Positions 55,052 to 64,000 of a stretch of DNA of 64,000 nucleotides are shown here, in pieces (position 1 is the stretch's first letter; each line of letters opens with the position of its first letter). The notes under the pieces are model-generated. The model made no database searches. It was not told the DNA's origin and worked only from the letters and a program-made list of their open reading frames with translations. The position numbers and the translations under genes were made by a program. This stretch comes from Aliiroseovarius sp. S1339 (GTDB lineage: Bacteria; Pseudomonadota; Alphaproteobacteria; Rhodobacterales; Rhodobacteraceae): positions 1-64,000 of the forward strand of contig NZ_JALPQG010000008.1 in assembly GCF_023195695.1 (NCBI RefSeq), given 5' to 3'.

Positions 55052-55267
55052 ATGCTCAACAATATCGGCCTTCCGGGCCTTCTTCTGATCGCTGTCGTGG
55101 TGCTGGTTCTGTTCGGCCGCGGCAAGATCTCGTCGCTGATGGGCGAAGTTGGCAAAGGCATCACCGCGTTCAAAAAAGGCGTTGATGACGGCAAACAAGA
55201 GATCGAAGATCAAGCCGCAGATGTCGCCAAGGACGTCACCCCCGAGAAAGACAAGGAAAAGGCGTAA
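55052..55267 (+). CDS. tatA: TatA, twin-arginine translocase pore subunit
   Basis: A 71-residue protein with one N-terminal helix ([22 protein letters not shown]), the FGRGK hinge, and an amphipathic helix then an acidic/basic tail. TatA forms the transport pore for folded proteins such as NapA and NapG. The frame extends to 54968, but the ATG at 55052 with GGGAGAA upstream is right. First of tatA-tatB-tatC. Confidence 0.95.
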   Translation: MLNNIGLPGLLLIAVVVLVLFGRGKISSLMGEVGKGITAFKKGVDDGKQEIEDQAADVAKDVTPEKDKEKA

Positions 55268-55293
55268 GCCGCGACCGTTAGGGGGCGCTGCCC

Positions 55294-55977
55294 ATGTTTG
55301 ATATCGGGTTTACCGAGCTTTTGGTGATCGGGGTTGTCGCCCTGATCGTGGTCGGTCCTAAGGACTTGCCGGGCATGTTCCGCACGCTGGGCCGGTTTAC
55401 GGCGCGCGCGCGCCAGATGGGCCGCGAGTTTAGCCAAGCGATGAACGAAGCTGCTGACGAGTCCGGGGCCAAGGACATTGCTGATACGTTCAAATCCGCG
55501 ACGTCGTCCAAGGCGATGGGGTTGGATGCTCTGAACAAAGCTGCGGACGGGTTCGAAAAATGGGACCCTTCAAAAACCTTGCGTGATCAGAAGACTGGCG
55601 ATGCCGCGACCAAATCTGGTGCCAAGGATGGCAAGACCGAGTTGGACAAAGCAGGCGACGAAGCTGCGCGCAAAATTCAAGACACGACCACGAAGGCAAC
55701 CGCTGATCGAAAGGCCGCAGATGCCGCCAAGTCGGCCGAGATGCTGAAGGTGAAAAGGCCGCCTTCCAAACGGCCTACCGAAAGAACGATTGGCAAACCT
55801 GACGCCGCGAAAGCGCCCGCGAAAAAGACAGCCGCCAAAAAACCCGCTGCTAAAAAGCCTGCGCCTAAGACACAAGCTGCCAAGAAACCTGCAGCCAAGA
55901 AACCAGTGGCCAAGAAGCCTGCTGCCAAATCGGCAACCAAGCCCAAGACCAAACCCACGGACAAATCTAACGCATGA
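55294..55977 (+). CDS. tatB: TatB, twin-arginine translocase subunit, with Lys/Ala/Pro-rich tail
   Basis: A 227-residue TatB. The helix [32 protein letters not shown] is standard, followed by an amphipathic segment to about residue 80. The rest is unusual: the last ~65 residues are repeats of KKPAAKKPA-type units (Lys/Ala/Pro, histone-H1-like), much longer than the E. coli tail (171 residues in all). It recognises substrates with TatC. The stop overlaps the tatC start. Confidence 0.93.
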   Translation: MFDIGFTELLVIGVVALIVVGPKDLPGMFRTLGRFTARARQMGREFSQAMNEAADESGAKDIADTFKSATSSKAMGLDALNKAADGFEKWDPSKTLRDQKTGDAATKSGAKDGKTELDKAGDEAARKIQDTTTKATADRKAADAAKSAEMLKVKRPPSKRPTERTIGKPDAAKAPAKKTAAKKPAAKKPAPKTQAAKKPAAKKPVAKKPAAKSATKPKTKPTDKSNA

Positions 55978-56879
55978 GCGACCCTGAAGAGATCGAAGAC
56001 AGCTCGGCCCCGCTGATCGAGCATCTGACCGAACTGCGCACGCGCTTGATCCATTCGGTGCTGGCCTTCATCGTCGGCATGATAATTTGTTTCACCGTTT
56101 GGAACCCGATCTTCAACTTCCTGACCGAACCACTGTGTACAACAATGGCCGAACGCGGGCAGGACCAATGCGGGCTGATCCTGATCAAGCTGCAAGAAGG
56201 CTTCTTCGTTGCGATCTCGATCTCGCTGTTTGGCGGGCTGGTGCTGTCGTTTCCTTATATCAGTTATCAGCTTTGGCGGTTCGTGGCGCCGGGACTTTAC
56301 AAGTCTGAAAAGAATGCTTTCCTGCCCTTCATGATCGCCTCGCCGGTGATGTTTTTCATCGGGGCGTCGTTTGCATTCTATGTCGTCATGCCGCTCGCCT
56401 TTGACTTCTTTCTAGGCTTCCAGCAAGCCGGAACCGTGGGCGAGACGGATGTCTCGGCCTCGATCGACTTTCAGGGGTCGGTGCAGGAATACCTGCGTCT
56501 GACGATCAAGTTTATCGTCGCCTTTGGCCTGTGTTTCCAACTACCGGTGCTGCTGACCCTGATGGGCAAGGCCGGGTTGGTCAGCGCGCAGGGTCTGGCG
56601 GACATGCGCAAATACGCGGTGGTCGCCATTCTTGTTTTGGCCGCGCTTGTGACACCGCCGGATGTGATCACACAGGTGATCCTGTTCGTGGTGGTTTATG
56701 GTCTTTACGAGATTTCGATCCAACTTGTGAAACGGGTCGAGAAGAAGCGCGAAGCCGATCTGCGCGAACAGGGCCTGTGGTTTGAAGATGACGAAGATGA
56801 GGCGTACGAAGACGAGTTGGTGGCCGAGTTTGACACCGATGAGGATGACGATCCGGGGCAGGTGGAGAAGGGCGAATGA
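55974..56879 (+). CDS. tatC: TatC, twin-arginine translocase receptor subunit
   Basis: A 301-residue protein with six membrane helices that binds twin-arginine signals. The N-terminal [21 protein letters not shown] contains the conserved Leu-Glu-Leu-Arg motif. The C-terminal tail (about 50 residues) is strongly acidic ([10 protein letters not shown]), longer than average. The start overlaps tatB, and its stop overlaps the following DUF815 gene, so all four are coupled. Confidence 0.96.
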   Translation: MSDPEEIEDSSAPLIEHLTELRTRLIHSVLAFIVGMIICFTVWNPIFNFLTEPLCTTMAERGQDQCGLILIKLQEGFFVAISISLFGGLVLSFPYISYQLWRFVAPGLYKSEKNAFLPFMIASPVMFFIGASFAFYVVMPLAFDFFLGFQQAGTVGETDVSASIDFQGSVQEYLRLTIKFIVAFGLCFQLPVLLTLMGKAGLVSAQGLADMRKYAVVAILVLAALVTPPDVITQVILFVVVYGLYEISIQLVKRVEKKREADLREQGLWFEDDEDEAYEDELVAEFDTDEDDDPGQVEKGE

Positions 56880-57718
56880 GCGATGCAGACGCCGTGAAAC
56901 GTATCGCGGATGCCCTGGAACGCATGTCGCCCGCGCCACTGTCTGCGCCGGATTTCTCAACCGCTGATGCATTCGTCTGGCACACATCCCCAGATCGGCT
57001 TGAGCCTGTTCTGAACGTCAATCGAGTCGCCATCGAACTTCTGATCGGCGTCAACCGGTCACGTGACACTCTACTGGAAAACACGCTGCAATTTGCCCGT
57101 GGTCTGCCCGCCAACAACGCACTTTTATGGGGCGCGCGCGGGATGGGAAAATCGAGCCTTGTCAAAGCAGTCCATGCCGAAGTTCTGAAACAGGGCGAAG
57201 CGTTGAAGATCGTTGAGTTGCAACGTGAAGACCTGCCATCCGTCAGCCGTCTTCTGGGGCTTCTGCGCGCCGCGCCGCACCGATTCTTGATGTTTTGCGA
57301 TGACCTGAGTTTCAGCCATGACGACCAGCACTACAAAAGCCTGAAGGCGGTTTTGGATGGCGGGATCGAGGGGCGGCCTGAGAATGTTGTTTTCTATGCC
57401 ACTTCGAACCGTCGCCACCTGATGCCGCGCGACATGATCGAAAACGAACGCTCGTCCGCAATCAGCCCGTCCGAGGCGGTGGAGGAAAAGGTTTCGCTGT
57501 CTGACCGCTTTGGTTTGTGGCTTGGCTTCCACCCCTGCGATCAGGACGAATATCTCGCGATGATCCGGGGGTATTGTGATGCTTACGGGGTCACAGTCGA
57601 CGACGAAACTCTGCGCGCAGAGGCGATTGAATGGCAGGCGACCCGCGGGGCACGATCTGGCCGCGTTGCTTGGCAGTATTTTGTCGATCTGGCGGGGCGC
57701 AGCGGCGTCATGATCTAG
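56876..57718 (+). CDS. DUF815-family P-loop ATPase
   Basis: A 280-residue AAA-like ATPase with a Walker A motif ([20 protein letters not shown], about residues 82-101) and a Walker B in [10 protein letters not shown]. Later [16 protein letters not shown] resembles sensor 1, and [12 protein letters not shown] a box VII region with Arg finger. The family (DUF815) is conserved in proteobacteria with no settled role. It overlaps tatC by 4 bases, but whether it works with Tat is unproven. Confidence 0.88.
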   Translation: MSDADAVKRIADALERMSPAPLSAPDFSTADAFVWHTSPDRLEPVLNVNRVAIELLIGVNRSRDTLLENTLQFARGLPANNALLWGARGMGKSSLVKAVHAEVLKQGEALKIVELQREDLPSVSRLLGLLRAAPHRFLMFCDDLSFSHDDQHYKSLKAVLDGGIEGRPENVVFYATSNRRHLMPRDMIENERSSAISPSEAVEEKVSLSDRFGLWLGFHPCDQDEYLAMIRGYCDAYGVTVDDETLRAEAIEWQATRGARSGRVAWQYFVDLAGRSGVMI

Positions 57719-57719
57719 C

Positions 57720-57753
57720 AAAAACCAGAGCCGCAATGGGCGCCGGTTTTTGT
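57720..57753 (+). terminator. Hairpin between the DUF815 gene and serS
   Basis: CAAAAACC and GGTTTTTG form an 8-bp stem around an ~18-base loop that itself contains a GCC/GGC pair. It lies directly after the DUF815 stop, between convergent genes, and the T tract suits termination. Confidence 0.65.
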
Positions 57754-57769
57754 TAGAGATTTGAGCGGC

Positions 57770-59062
57770 TCAGATCAAGTTACCTTCAGCCGTGATCTGA
57801 GTTTTGCCACGCAGGTAAGGGTGCAGCGCTTCGGGCACATGGACCGACCCATCTTGTTGCTGGCCATTTTCCAGCACCGCGATTAGCGCACGGCCGACGG
57901 CCAGACCCGATCCGTTCAGCGTGTGCACAAACTGCGGCTTGCCACCATCGGCGGGCTTATAGCGTGCATTCATGCGACGCGCCTGAAAGTCACCGGCAAG
58001 AGAGACCGAGCTGATTTCACGATATTGATTCTGGCCGGGCAGCCAGACCTCGATATCGTGGGTGCGTTTCATGCCAAAGCCCAGATCGCCGGTGCACAGC
58101 ACGACAGTGCGATATGCCAGCCCGAGGCGTTCCAGAATATCTTCGGCAAAGCCGGTCATCCGCTTGTGCTCGGCCTCTGAGTCTTCGGGGCGTGTGATCG
58201 ACACCATTTCGACCTTTTCGAACTGGTGTTGGCGCAACATGCCCGCCGTGTCGCGGCCCGCGGACCCGGCCTCAGATCGGAAGCACTGGGTGTGGGCAAC
58301 ATAGCGGCGGGGTAGGTAGCTGTCGTCGACCGTGACGCCGTTGACGATGTTGGTCAGGGTAACTTCGGCCGTCGGGACGAGCCACCAGCCGTTGGTGGTT
58401 TGATAGCTGTCTTCGCCGAATTTCGGCAACTGGCCCGTGCCATACATCATTTCTTCTTTGACCAGAACAGGGGTCCAAGTCTCGGTCAGACCATTTTCCT
58501 CTGTGTGCACATCAAGCATAAATTGCGCGAGCGCGCGGTGCAGGCGGGCGACAGCGCCAGACAGAACCATAAAGCGCGAGCCCGACAGTTTGGCGGCGGT
58601 TTCAAAATCCATGCCGGATTTGACCGCCGGAAGCTCATAATGCTCCAAGGCTTTGAAATCGAACGTGGTGGGGGAGCCCCAGCGTTTGATCTCGACGTTA
58701 TCATCTTCATCCGCGCCATCGGGGATGTCATCGCCGGGAATGTTGGGCAGCCCCATCAGCAGGTCAGTCAGCTTTGCGTCCAGTGCCTTGGCGTCTTCAT
58801 TCAGCTTAGCGATCTCAGATTTCTTGTCGGCGACCAACGCGCGCAGACGTTCAAACTCTGTTTCGTCGCCGGATGCTTTTGCGGCTCCTACGGATTTCGC
58901 GGCCTTGTTCGCTTCAGCCTGGGCGGTTTCAGCGGCCAGGATCGACGCGCGCCGCGCTTCGTCCAGCGCCAGAATTTCGCCCGACAATGGCGACAGGCCC
59001 CGGCGTGCCATTCCGGCGTCGAAGGCTTCGGGGTTGTCGCGGATCAGACGAATATCATGCAT
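57770..59062 (-). CDS. serS: Seryl-tRNA synthetase
   Basis: A 430-residue class II synthetase. A long N-terminal coiled coil (about residues 25-110) contacts the long variable arm of tRNA-Ser. Motif 2 is [26 protein letters not shown] and motif 3 is [18 protein letters not shown]. It also charges tRNA-Sec where present. Length normal; it stands alone on the minus strand inside a block of export genes. Confidence 0.97.
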   Translation of the reverse strand: MHDIRLIRDNPEAFDAGMARRGLSPLSGEILALDEARRASILAAETAQAEANKAAKSVGAAKASGDETEFERLRALVADKKSEIAKLNEDAKALDAKLTDLLMGLPNIPGDDIPDGADEDDNVEIKRWGSPTTFDFKALEHYELPAVKSGMDFETAAKLSGSRFMVLSGAVARLHRALAQFMLDVHTEENGLTETWTPVLVKEEMMYGTGQLPKFGEDSYQTTNGWWLVPTAEVTLTNIVNGVTVDDSYLPRRYVAHTQCFRSEAGSAGRDTAGMLRQHQFEKVEMVSITRPEDSEAEHKRMTGFAEDILERLGLAYRTVVLCTGDLGFGMKRTHDIEVWLPGQNQYREISSVSLAGDFQARRMNARYKPADGGKPQFVHTLNGSGLAVGRALIAVLENGQQQDGSVHVPEALHPYLRGKTQITAEGNLI

Positions 59063-59217
59063 TGTGTGCTTCCTCGTTTCTCATGCTCGGCATATGCCAG
59101 AAGCGCGTGCGTGGGGGAAGGGGGAAGATCGCTTTCGCTTGCTTGCCAACCCCAAGGCCCCCATATAGTGTGCGCCAACGTTTTGGGGCCGAGGCCCGCT
59201 TGAGAAGGAATATCCAC

Positions 59218-59547
59218 ATGTTTGCCACTCCTGCTTTTGCACAGGCCGCGGGCGCGCCCGCCGGGGGGCTTTTGAATTCGATGCTGGTGCCGATGCTGTT
59301 GGTATTCGCGATCATGTATTTCTTCATGATCCGTCCGCAGCAAAAGAAGATGAAAGAGCATCAGGCGATGCTGGGCGCGCTGCGCAAGGGTGATCAGGTG
59401 ATCACGCAGGGCGGTGTCATCGGCAAGATTCTGAAGGTCAAGGACGACTCGGAAGTTGAGGTCGAGATCGCGACGGGCGTGAAGGTGCGCGTTGTGCGTG
59501 CCACGATCGTCAAGGTGATAGGCAAGACCGAACCGGTCGAAAGCTGA
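59218..59547 (+). CDS. yajC: YajC, Sec translocon accessory subunit
   Basis: A 109-residue protein with one membrane helix (LNSMLVPMLLVFAIMYFFMI) followed by RPQQKKMKEHQAML and a beta-rich cytoplasmic part (GDQVITQGGVIGKILKV). YajC associates with SecDF-YidC. The frame is open back to 58873, which would cover the serS start; the ATG at 59218 with AGAAGGAA upstream is chosen. secDF follows 60 bases later. Confidence 0.95.
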   Translation: MFATPAFAQAAGAPAGGLLNSMLVPMLLVFAIMYFFMIRPQQKKMKEHQAMLGALRKGDQVITQGGVIGKILKVKDDSEVEVEIATGVKVRVVRATIVKVIGKTEPVES

Positions 59548-59607
59548 TCAAGCGGCGGTTTGTCCGCCAATCAATAACGACATCAAACGCTTATAAGGCA
59601 GGGGCTT

Positions 59608-62238
59608 ATGCTTCAAATCGCGACTTGGAAACGTCTTGTGATCTGGGGGCTGACGGCCCTTGGCTTGTATTTTGCGGCCCCCAACGGCTTTTACAGCCGG
59701 GTTGAGCTGCACAATGATGCGGCCACTTCAATTGAGGCTACGGGCGCGACGCCTGAACTGGAAGCGAACCTATCGGCCTGGCCCGACTGGGCGCCCAATT
59801 CGCTGGTGAATCTGGGGCTTGATCTGCGTGGCGGTGCGCATTTGCTGGCTGAGGTTCAGGTCGCAGACGTGTACGGCGCGCGAATGGATGCGATGTGGCC
59901 CGAGGTCCGCGACGTGTTGCGTGAGGAGCGTGCCACCGTTGGTACGATCCGTCGTCAGGACGGCGCAGCAGACGAACTTCGCATCCAGATATCGCAGCCC
60001 GAAGGTCTGCCCCGTGCCATCGAATTGGTGCAGTCACTGGCCCAGCCCGTTGTCAGCCTGTCCGGCGTCGGATCGACGGATATCGAGGTCAAGCCGGGTC
60101 GCGAAGGCGAGCTGGTCGTGACCCTGTCGCAAGCCGAACGCGTGGCGACTGACGACCGCACGATCCAGCAATCGCTCGAAATTATTCGTCGTCGCGTGGA
60201 TGAGGTCGGTACTCGTGAACCCACCATCCAGCGTCAAGGTGACGCGCGCATTCTGATTCAGGTGCCGGGCATCGGCAGTGCGTCGGAGTTGAAAGAAATC
60301 ATCGGCAAGACCGCCAAACTGACCTTCCACCCTGTGGTCAGCCGCACCACAGATGCCAGCGCGACCCCCGGTCCGCGTAACGTCCTTTTTCCGTCGCTGG
60401 ACGAAGACGGCGTCTTCTATGAGTTGGAAAAAACGCCTGTCGTCACGGGTGAAGAACTAAACGACGCGCAGCCTGCCTTTGACCAGAACGGCCAACCGGC
60501 GGTGAACTTCCGGTTCAATGTGTCCGGCGCGCGAAAATTCTGCGACTATACTGGTGCCAACGTCGGAGCCCCCTTCGCGATCGTGCTAGATTCCGAGGTT
60601 ATTTCCGCCCCGCGCATCAATGAACAGATCTGTGGCGGTTCGGGCATTATTTCGGGCAATTTCACGATCGAGGAATCAACGAACCTTGCCGTGCTACTGC
60701 GTGCAGGCGCGTTGCCTGCCGAACTGACTTATGTTGAAGAACGCACCATTGGGCCGGAATTGGGACAGGACAGCATCGATGCGGGCAAGATCGCCTCAAT
60801 CGTTGCCTTCGTTGGGGTCCTGATCTTTATGGTCGTGTCTTATGGCTGGTTTGGCGTGATTGCCAACGTCGCGTTGATCCTGAATGTCGGGATGATTTTC
60901 GGCCTGTTGTCGATGATCGGCGCGACGCTGACACTGCCGGGGATCGCCGGGATCGTGTTGACCATCGGGATGGCGGTGGACGCCAATGTGCTGGTGTTTG
61001 AACGTATCCGTGAGGAGTTGAAATCCGGCCGTGGTCCGGCGCGTGCCATTGAACTTGGCTATGAAAAAGCCCTGTCGGCCATTCTGGACGCCAACATCAC
61101 CACCTTCATCACGGCCGTGATCCTGTTTATCATGGGCTCAGGCCCGGTGCGCGGTTTCTCGGTCACGCTGGCGCTGGGCATCCTGACATCAGTGTTTACG
61201 GCGATTTACCTGACCCGCCTCATGCTGATCATTTGGTTCGAACGGAAACGCCCGCGCAAGCTTGAGATCAAAGGCTTGCGTATGGCGCCGCAAAACCGGG
61301 TCTTTGACTTCTTCCGCGCGTCGATTGCGACGATGGGGGCCTCGGGTTTGGCGATGGTGGCATCTGTCTTGCTGTTCCTGATCGTCGGCCTGAACTTCGG
61401 CATCGACTTCCGCGGTGGCACGACCATCCGCACCGAAAGCTCGCAAGCGGTGGATGTTGGTGTCTATCGTGACGCGCTGGCCCCGCTGGGACTTGGCGAC
61501 ATCTCAATTGCGCAAGTCTTTGATGTGAACTTCGCAGAGGACCAGCATGTGGCGCAGATCCGGATTGAGGCTCAGGAAGGCCAAGAAGCTATCACGCCCG
61601 AAACCATCATGATCATTGAGCAGGCGTTGATGGATGTGGATCCCGCAATCACCTTCCCAAGCGTTGAGAGCGTCGGCCCCAAAGTGTCAGGCGAGCTGGT
61701 CACAAGTGCCGTTCTGGCCGTCGTTGCCGCCATTGCTGCGGTTTTGGTCTATATCTGGCTGCGGTTCGAATGGCAGTTTTCGCTTGGGGCTGTAGCGGCG
61801 CTTGTGCATGACGTCGTGCTGACCATCGGGATATTCAGCCTGTTGGGCATCAAGTTTGACCTCGCCATCATTGCAGCTCTGCTGACCATTGTCGGCTATT
61901 CGCTGAACGATACCGTGGTTGTCTTTGACCGGGTGCGCGAAAACCTGCGCCGTTACAAAAAGATGGACCTGAAAGAGGTTCTGAACCTCTCGATCAATGA
62001 AACACTCGCGCGTACCATGATGACCTCGGTCACCACGCTTCTGGCGTTGATCGCGCTTTATGTTCTGGGCGGCGATGTCATCCGCGGGTTCGTCTTTGCG
62101 ATGATCTGGGGCGTGGTCGTGGGGACCTATTCGTCGATCTTCGTGGCTTCGGTGATCTTGCTGAAACTGGGTGTGAAACGCGACTGGTCCAAGCCGGATG
62201 CCAACGCGGGCAACCAATTTGCGGACATAGATGCCTGA
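59608..62238 (+). CDS. secDF: Fused SecDF protein translocase
   Basis: An 876-residue fusion of SecD and SecF that uses the proton gradient to drive late steps of Sec export. The SecD part has one N-terminal helix, a periplasmic P1 region with NLGLDLRGGAHLLAEV, and a five-helix block (for example GIVLTIGMAVDANVLVFERIREEL). The SecF part begins near residue 559 and has NFGIDFRGGTTIRTES and VGYSLNDTVVVFDRVRENLRRY. Many relatives encode SecD and SecF separately; here the frames are joined. An in-frame ATG at 61282 has AAAGG 7 bases upstream, so a separate SecF (318 residues) could also be made. The end overlaps the TSUP gene. Confidence 0.95.
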   Translation: MLQIATWKRLVIWGLTALGLYFAAPNGFYSRVELHNDAATSIEATGATPELEANLSAWPDWAPNSLVNLGLDLRGGAHLLAEVQVADVYGARMDAMWPEVRDVLREERATVGTIRRQDGAADELRIQISQPEGLPRAIELVQSLAQPVVSLSGVGSTDIEVKPGREGELVVTLSQAERVATDDRTIQQSLEIIRRRVDEVGTREPTIQRQGDARILIQVPGIGSASELKEIIGKTAKLTFHPVVSRTTDASATPGPRNVLFPSLDEDGVFYELEKTPVVTGEELNDAQPAFDQNGQPAVNFRFNVSGARKFCDYTGANVGAPFAIVLDSEVISAPRINEQICGGSGIISGNFTIEESTNLAVLLRAGALPAELTYVEERTIGPELGQDSIDAGKIASIVAFVGVLIFMVVSYGWFGVIANVALILNVGMIFGLLSMIGATLTLPGIAGIVLTIGMAVDANVLVFERIREELKSGRGPARAIELGYEKALSAILDANITTFITAVILFIMGSGPVRGFSVTLALGILTSVFTAIYLTRLMLIIWFERKRPRKLEIKGLRMAPQNRVFDFFRASIATMGASGLAMVASVLLFLIVGLNFGIDFRGGTTIRTESSQAVDVGVYRDALAPLGLGDISIAQVFDVNFAEDQHVAQIRIEAQEGQEAITPETIMIIEQALMDVDPAITFPSVESVGPKVSGELVTSAVLAVVAAIAAVLVYIWLRFEWQFSLGAVAALVHDVVLTIGIFSLLGIKFDLAIIAALLTIVGYSLNDTVVVFDRVRENLRRYKKMDLKEVLNLSINETLARTMMTSVTTLLALIALYVLGGDVIRGFVFAMIWGVVVGTYSSIFVASVILLKLGVKRDWSKPDANAGNQFADIDA

Positions 62239-62986
62239 TCTGCTGGCGCAAGCCCTGGCGCTGCCGGGGCTTGGCTGGTTATTAGCGGCCGCTTTTACCG
62301 CAGGGCTTGTGCGCGGTTTTGCGGGCTTTGGCACCGCGCTGGTTTTTCTGCCAGTGGCCGCACAGATTATCAACCCGGTCTGGGCTGTCACGGTTTTGAT
62401 CGTGATGGATCTGGCCGGACCTGCCCCCGCAATCCCACGCGCCCTGAAAGACGGATATCCCAAGGATTTGATGCGGCTGGTCACAGGCACAGCGCTGGCG
62501 CTGCCGCTGGGATTGGCGGCGCTTTTCGCTGTCGACCCGGTCGTATTTAAGTTGGCGGTGTCGGTGGTCAGCCTGGCCATGCTCGCGGCTTTTATGACCG
62601 GCTTGCGATATTCCGGCCCTGTCACATCGCGCGTTGTCTGGGCGACCGGAGGCGCGGCGGGCCTGCTTGGTGGGGCTGCCGGCATTCCCGGCCCACCTGT
62701 CATCCTGCTTTACATGGCGTCGACCCACCCGGCGCGTGTCATCCGCGCGAATACGACAGCCTATCTGTTTTTCTTCGACGCGCTGATGCTGGTGGGCTTC
62801 TTCTTCGCCGGGCGTCTTGTTGGACTGCCCGTATTCCTTGGTTTGCTTGTCATGGTTCCCAACCTTCTGGGCAATCTTGTTGGGGGTGCGGTCTTTAACC
62901 CCAGACGCGAATCCCTTTATCGTCGTGTGGCATACCTGATCATTGCGGCCTCAAGCCTGTCCGGGCTTTATGCCGCACTCACCTGA
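62231..62986 (+). CDS. TSUP-family (TauE/SafE) membrane transporter
   Basis: A 251-residue protein with about seven or eight helices and the TauE/SafE duplicated GxxxG-type segments (TAGLVRGFAGFGTALVFLPV and GAAGLLGGAAGIPGPPVILLYMAS). The family exports sulfite or sulfonate-derived anions, or transports other organic acids. It overlaps the end of secDF by 8 bases. The substrate cannot be read from sequence. Confidence 0.87.
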   Translation: MPDLLAQALALPGLGWLLAAAFTAGLVRGFAGFGTALVFLPVAAQIINPVWAVTVLIVMDLAGPAPAIPRALKDGYPKDLMRLVTGTALALPLGLAALFAVDPVVFKLAVSVVSLAMLAAFMTGLRYSGPVTSRVVWATGGAAGLLGGAAGIPGPPVILLYMASTHPARVIRANTTAYLFFFDALMLVGFFFAGRLVGLPVFLGLLVMVPNLLGNLVGGAVFNPRRESLYRRVAYLIIAASSLSGLYAALT

Positions 62987-63007
62987 CCCAACCTGCAAGG
63001 ACGCGAC

Positions 63008-63361
63008 ATGGAGTTCCATGAAGTCAAATATAACAATGCCCAACCGGTTGACGGTTACGGCCCAGGATTTTTCCGTGTCGCAGACGAAGTGATTCAAGGT
63101 GGGGTGCTTGTGACTGCGGACGCGGCGATCAAATGGGGTGGCCCCGACGAACTTGCACCGCTTTTGGCGTTGGCAGGTAAGGTTGACGTCTTACTTTATG
63201 GCACAGGCGCCGACCCCGCGCATCTGCCTGCCGACCTGCAAGAGGCGCTGGAAGAGGTTGGGGTCGCGGTCGAAGCGATGGCCTCTGCGCCAGCCTGCCG
63301 CACCTATAATGTACTGCTGGCCGAGGGGCGGCGCATTGCGCTGGCCGCCCTTCCGGTCTAA
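63008..63361 (+). CDS. Mth938-like domain (DUF498) protein
   Basis: A 117-residue protein of the Mth938/DUF498 fold, also found in the human complex I assembly factor NDUFAF3. Recognisable blocks are [44 protein letters not shown] and [20 protein letters not shown]. It lies 22 bases after the TSUP gene. Its bacterial role is not established. Confidence 0.88.
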   Translation: MEFHEVKYNNAQPVDGYGPGFFRVADEVIQGGVLVTADAAIKWGGPDELAPLLALAGKVDVLLYGTGADPAHLPADLQEALEEVGVAVEAMASAPACRTYNVLLAEGRRIALAALPV

Positions 63362-63371
63362 GGCTTCCCCC

Positions 63372-64000
63372 ATGGAATTGAGGGTCGATAACCTGTCCGT
63401 CGCGCGCGGAGGCGTGCCAGTGCTGGAAGGCGTGAACTTCACGCTATCTGCCGGGCAAGTGTTGATCCTGCGCGGGCCAAATGGGTCGGGTAAAACCACG
63501 CTTCTGCGCACGTTGGCGGGGTTGCAGCCGCCAATCGCCGGGCAAGTGTCTGCGGACCCAGAGCACATCACCTACGGTGCCCATGCAGACGGGCTGAAAG
63601 CTACGCTGACTGTGGAAGAAAATCTGCGGTTCTGGGCCTCGGTGCATGGGATCGACAGCATTGCGCCCGCCGTCAACGACTTCAATCTGGAAGGGTTGAC
63701 CCACCGTCCTGCGGGCAATCTTTCCGCTGGTCAAAAACGCCGTCTGGGTCTGGCGCGGCTGTTGGTCACAGGTCGCCCGATTTGGTTGCTGGATGAGCCG
63801 ACCGTGTCGCTTGATGTGGCCTCGGTCGGGTTGTTCGCCGATGCGGTGCGCGCCCATGTCGCAAACGGAGGTGCGGCCCTGATCGCCACCCATATCGACT
63901 TGGGACTAGAGGCTGACACGTTTGACATCGGCCCCTTCCGCGCCGACCCCAAACGGGCCCGCGACCAGAAGACTCGCGACAATTATGCAGATTTCGACGA
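63372..64000 (+). CDS. ccmA: CcmA, haem exporter ATPase of cytochrome c maturation (partial)
   Basis: The N-terminal 209 codons of CcmA, with no stop before the window ends. Walker A is [13 protein letters not shown], the signature [13 protein letters not shown] and Walker [14 protein letters not shown]. CcmA works with CcmB to release haem from CcmE to apocytochromes in the periplasm, required for NapB, NapC and the oxidase partner cytochrome c. The protein should end close to the boundary, since CcmA is about 205-215 residues. Confidence 0.9.
   Translation, partial: MELRVDNLSVARGGVPVLEGVNFTLSAGQVLILRGPNGSGKTTLLRTLAGLQPPIAGQVSADPEHITYGAHADGLKATLTVEENLRFWASVHGIDSIAPAVNDFNLEGLTHRPAGNLSAGQKRRLGLARLLVTGRPIWLLDEPTVSLDVASVGLFADAVRAHVANGGAALIATHIDLGLEADTFDIGPFRADPKRARDQKTRDNYADFD

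Overview
The window is bacterial chromosome with the character of an alphaproteobacterium, most likely Rhodobacteraceae (Roseobacter group). This is inferred from protein families and gene order: ctaC-ctaB-(small protein)-ctaG-ctaE-surf1-thrC-M16 peptidase, tatABC followed by a DUF815 ATPase, an 84-base tRNA-Tyr, and high-GC coding sequence. No database search was possible, so the genus is not assigned. Most of the window is housekeeping. The left 24 kb holds the more variable material.

Layout. 1-1640: the end of a 5S rRNA gene and its terminator, an unknown exported protein, and a decayed IS110-type transposase. 1622-8060: an E. coli-type periplasmic nitrate reductase operon, napFDAGHBC, preceded by a perfect FNR/Dnr-type palindrome and closed by a strong hairpin. 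8117-10322: a convergent tungstate (or molybdate) ABC transporter, tupBCA, a plausible metal supply for molybdoenzymes such as NapA. 10625-14671: four genes of meta-cleavage of homoprotocatechuate (hpaE, hpaD, an hpaG-like gene, hpaH). 14764-18216: pabB, tRNA-Tyr, rlmB, a YHS-domain protein and a CoA-binding protein. 18262-21883: histidine genes hisB-hisH-hisA-hisF-hisE on the minus strand, interrupted by an opposite-strand DUF2147 gene. 21974-24341: a little-known module made of a possible GNAT-like protein, a LysR-type HTH protein with an unfamiliar C-terminal half, and an XRE regulator. The divergent spacer holds a 9+9 inverted repeat and a second repeat array. 24483-24677: two identical tRNA-Gly(GCC) genes.

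24914-32094: pyruvate carboxylase, then tldD, a polytopic membrane protein and dprA. 32303-39791: the aa3-type cytochrome oxidase subunits and assembly genes, then thrC, an M16 peptidase and a RimJ-like acetyltransferase. 39856-50279: metabolic singletons (GlcD-like oxidase, apt, mtnP, acyltransferases, flavin reductase, ptsP, lysC, DUF1178, Nudix). 50492-54874: metG, an MFS transporter and an orphan FbpC-like ABC ATPase. 55052-63361: protein export (tatABC, yajC and a fused secDF), with serS on the opposite strand and a TSUP permease. The window ends inside ccmA (cytochrome c maturation), which is functionally in keeping with the haem proteins NapB and NapC.

No CRISPR array, prophage or clear defence island was seen. 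The most interesting items are the 22-24 kb regulator/GNAT-like module with its operator-like repeats, the FNR-type site that fixes the napF start, the fused secDF with a possible internal secF start, and the pairing of nap with a tungstate-type transporter.
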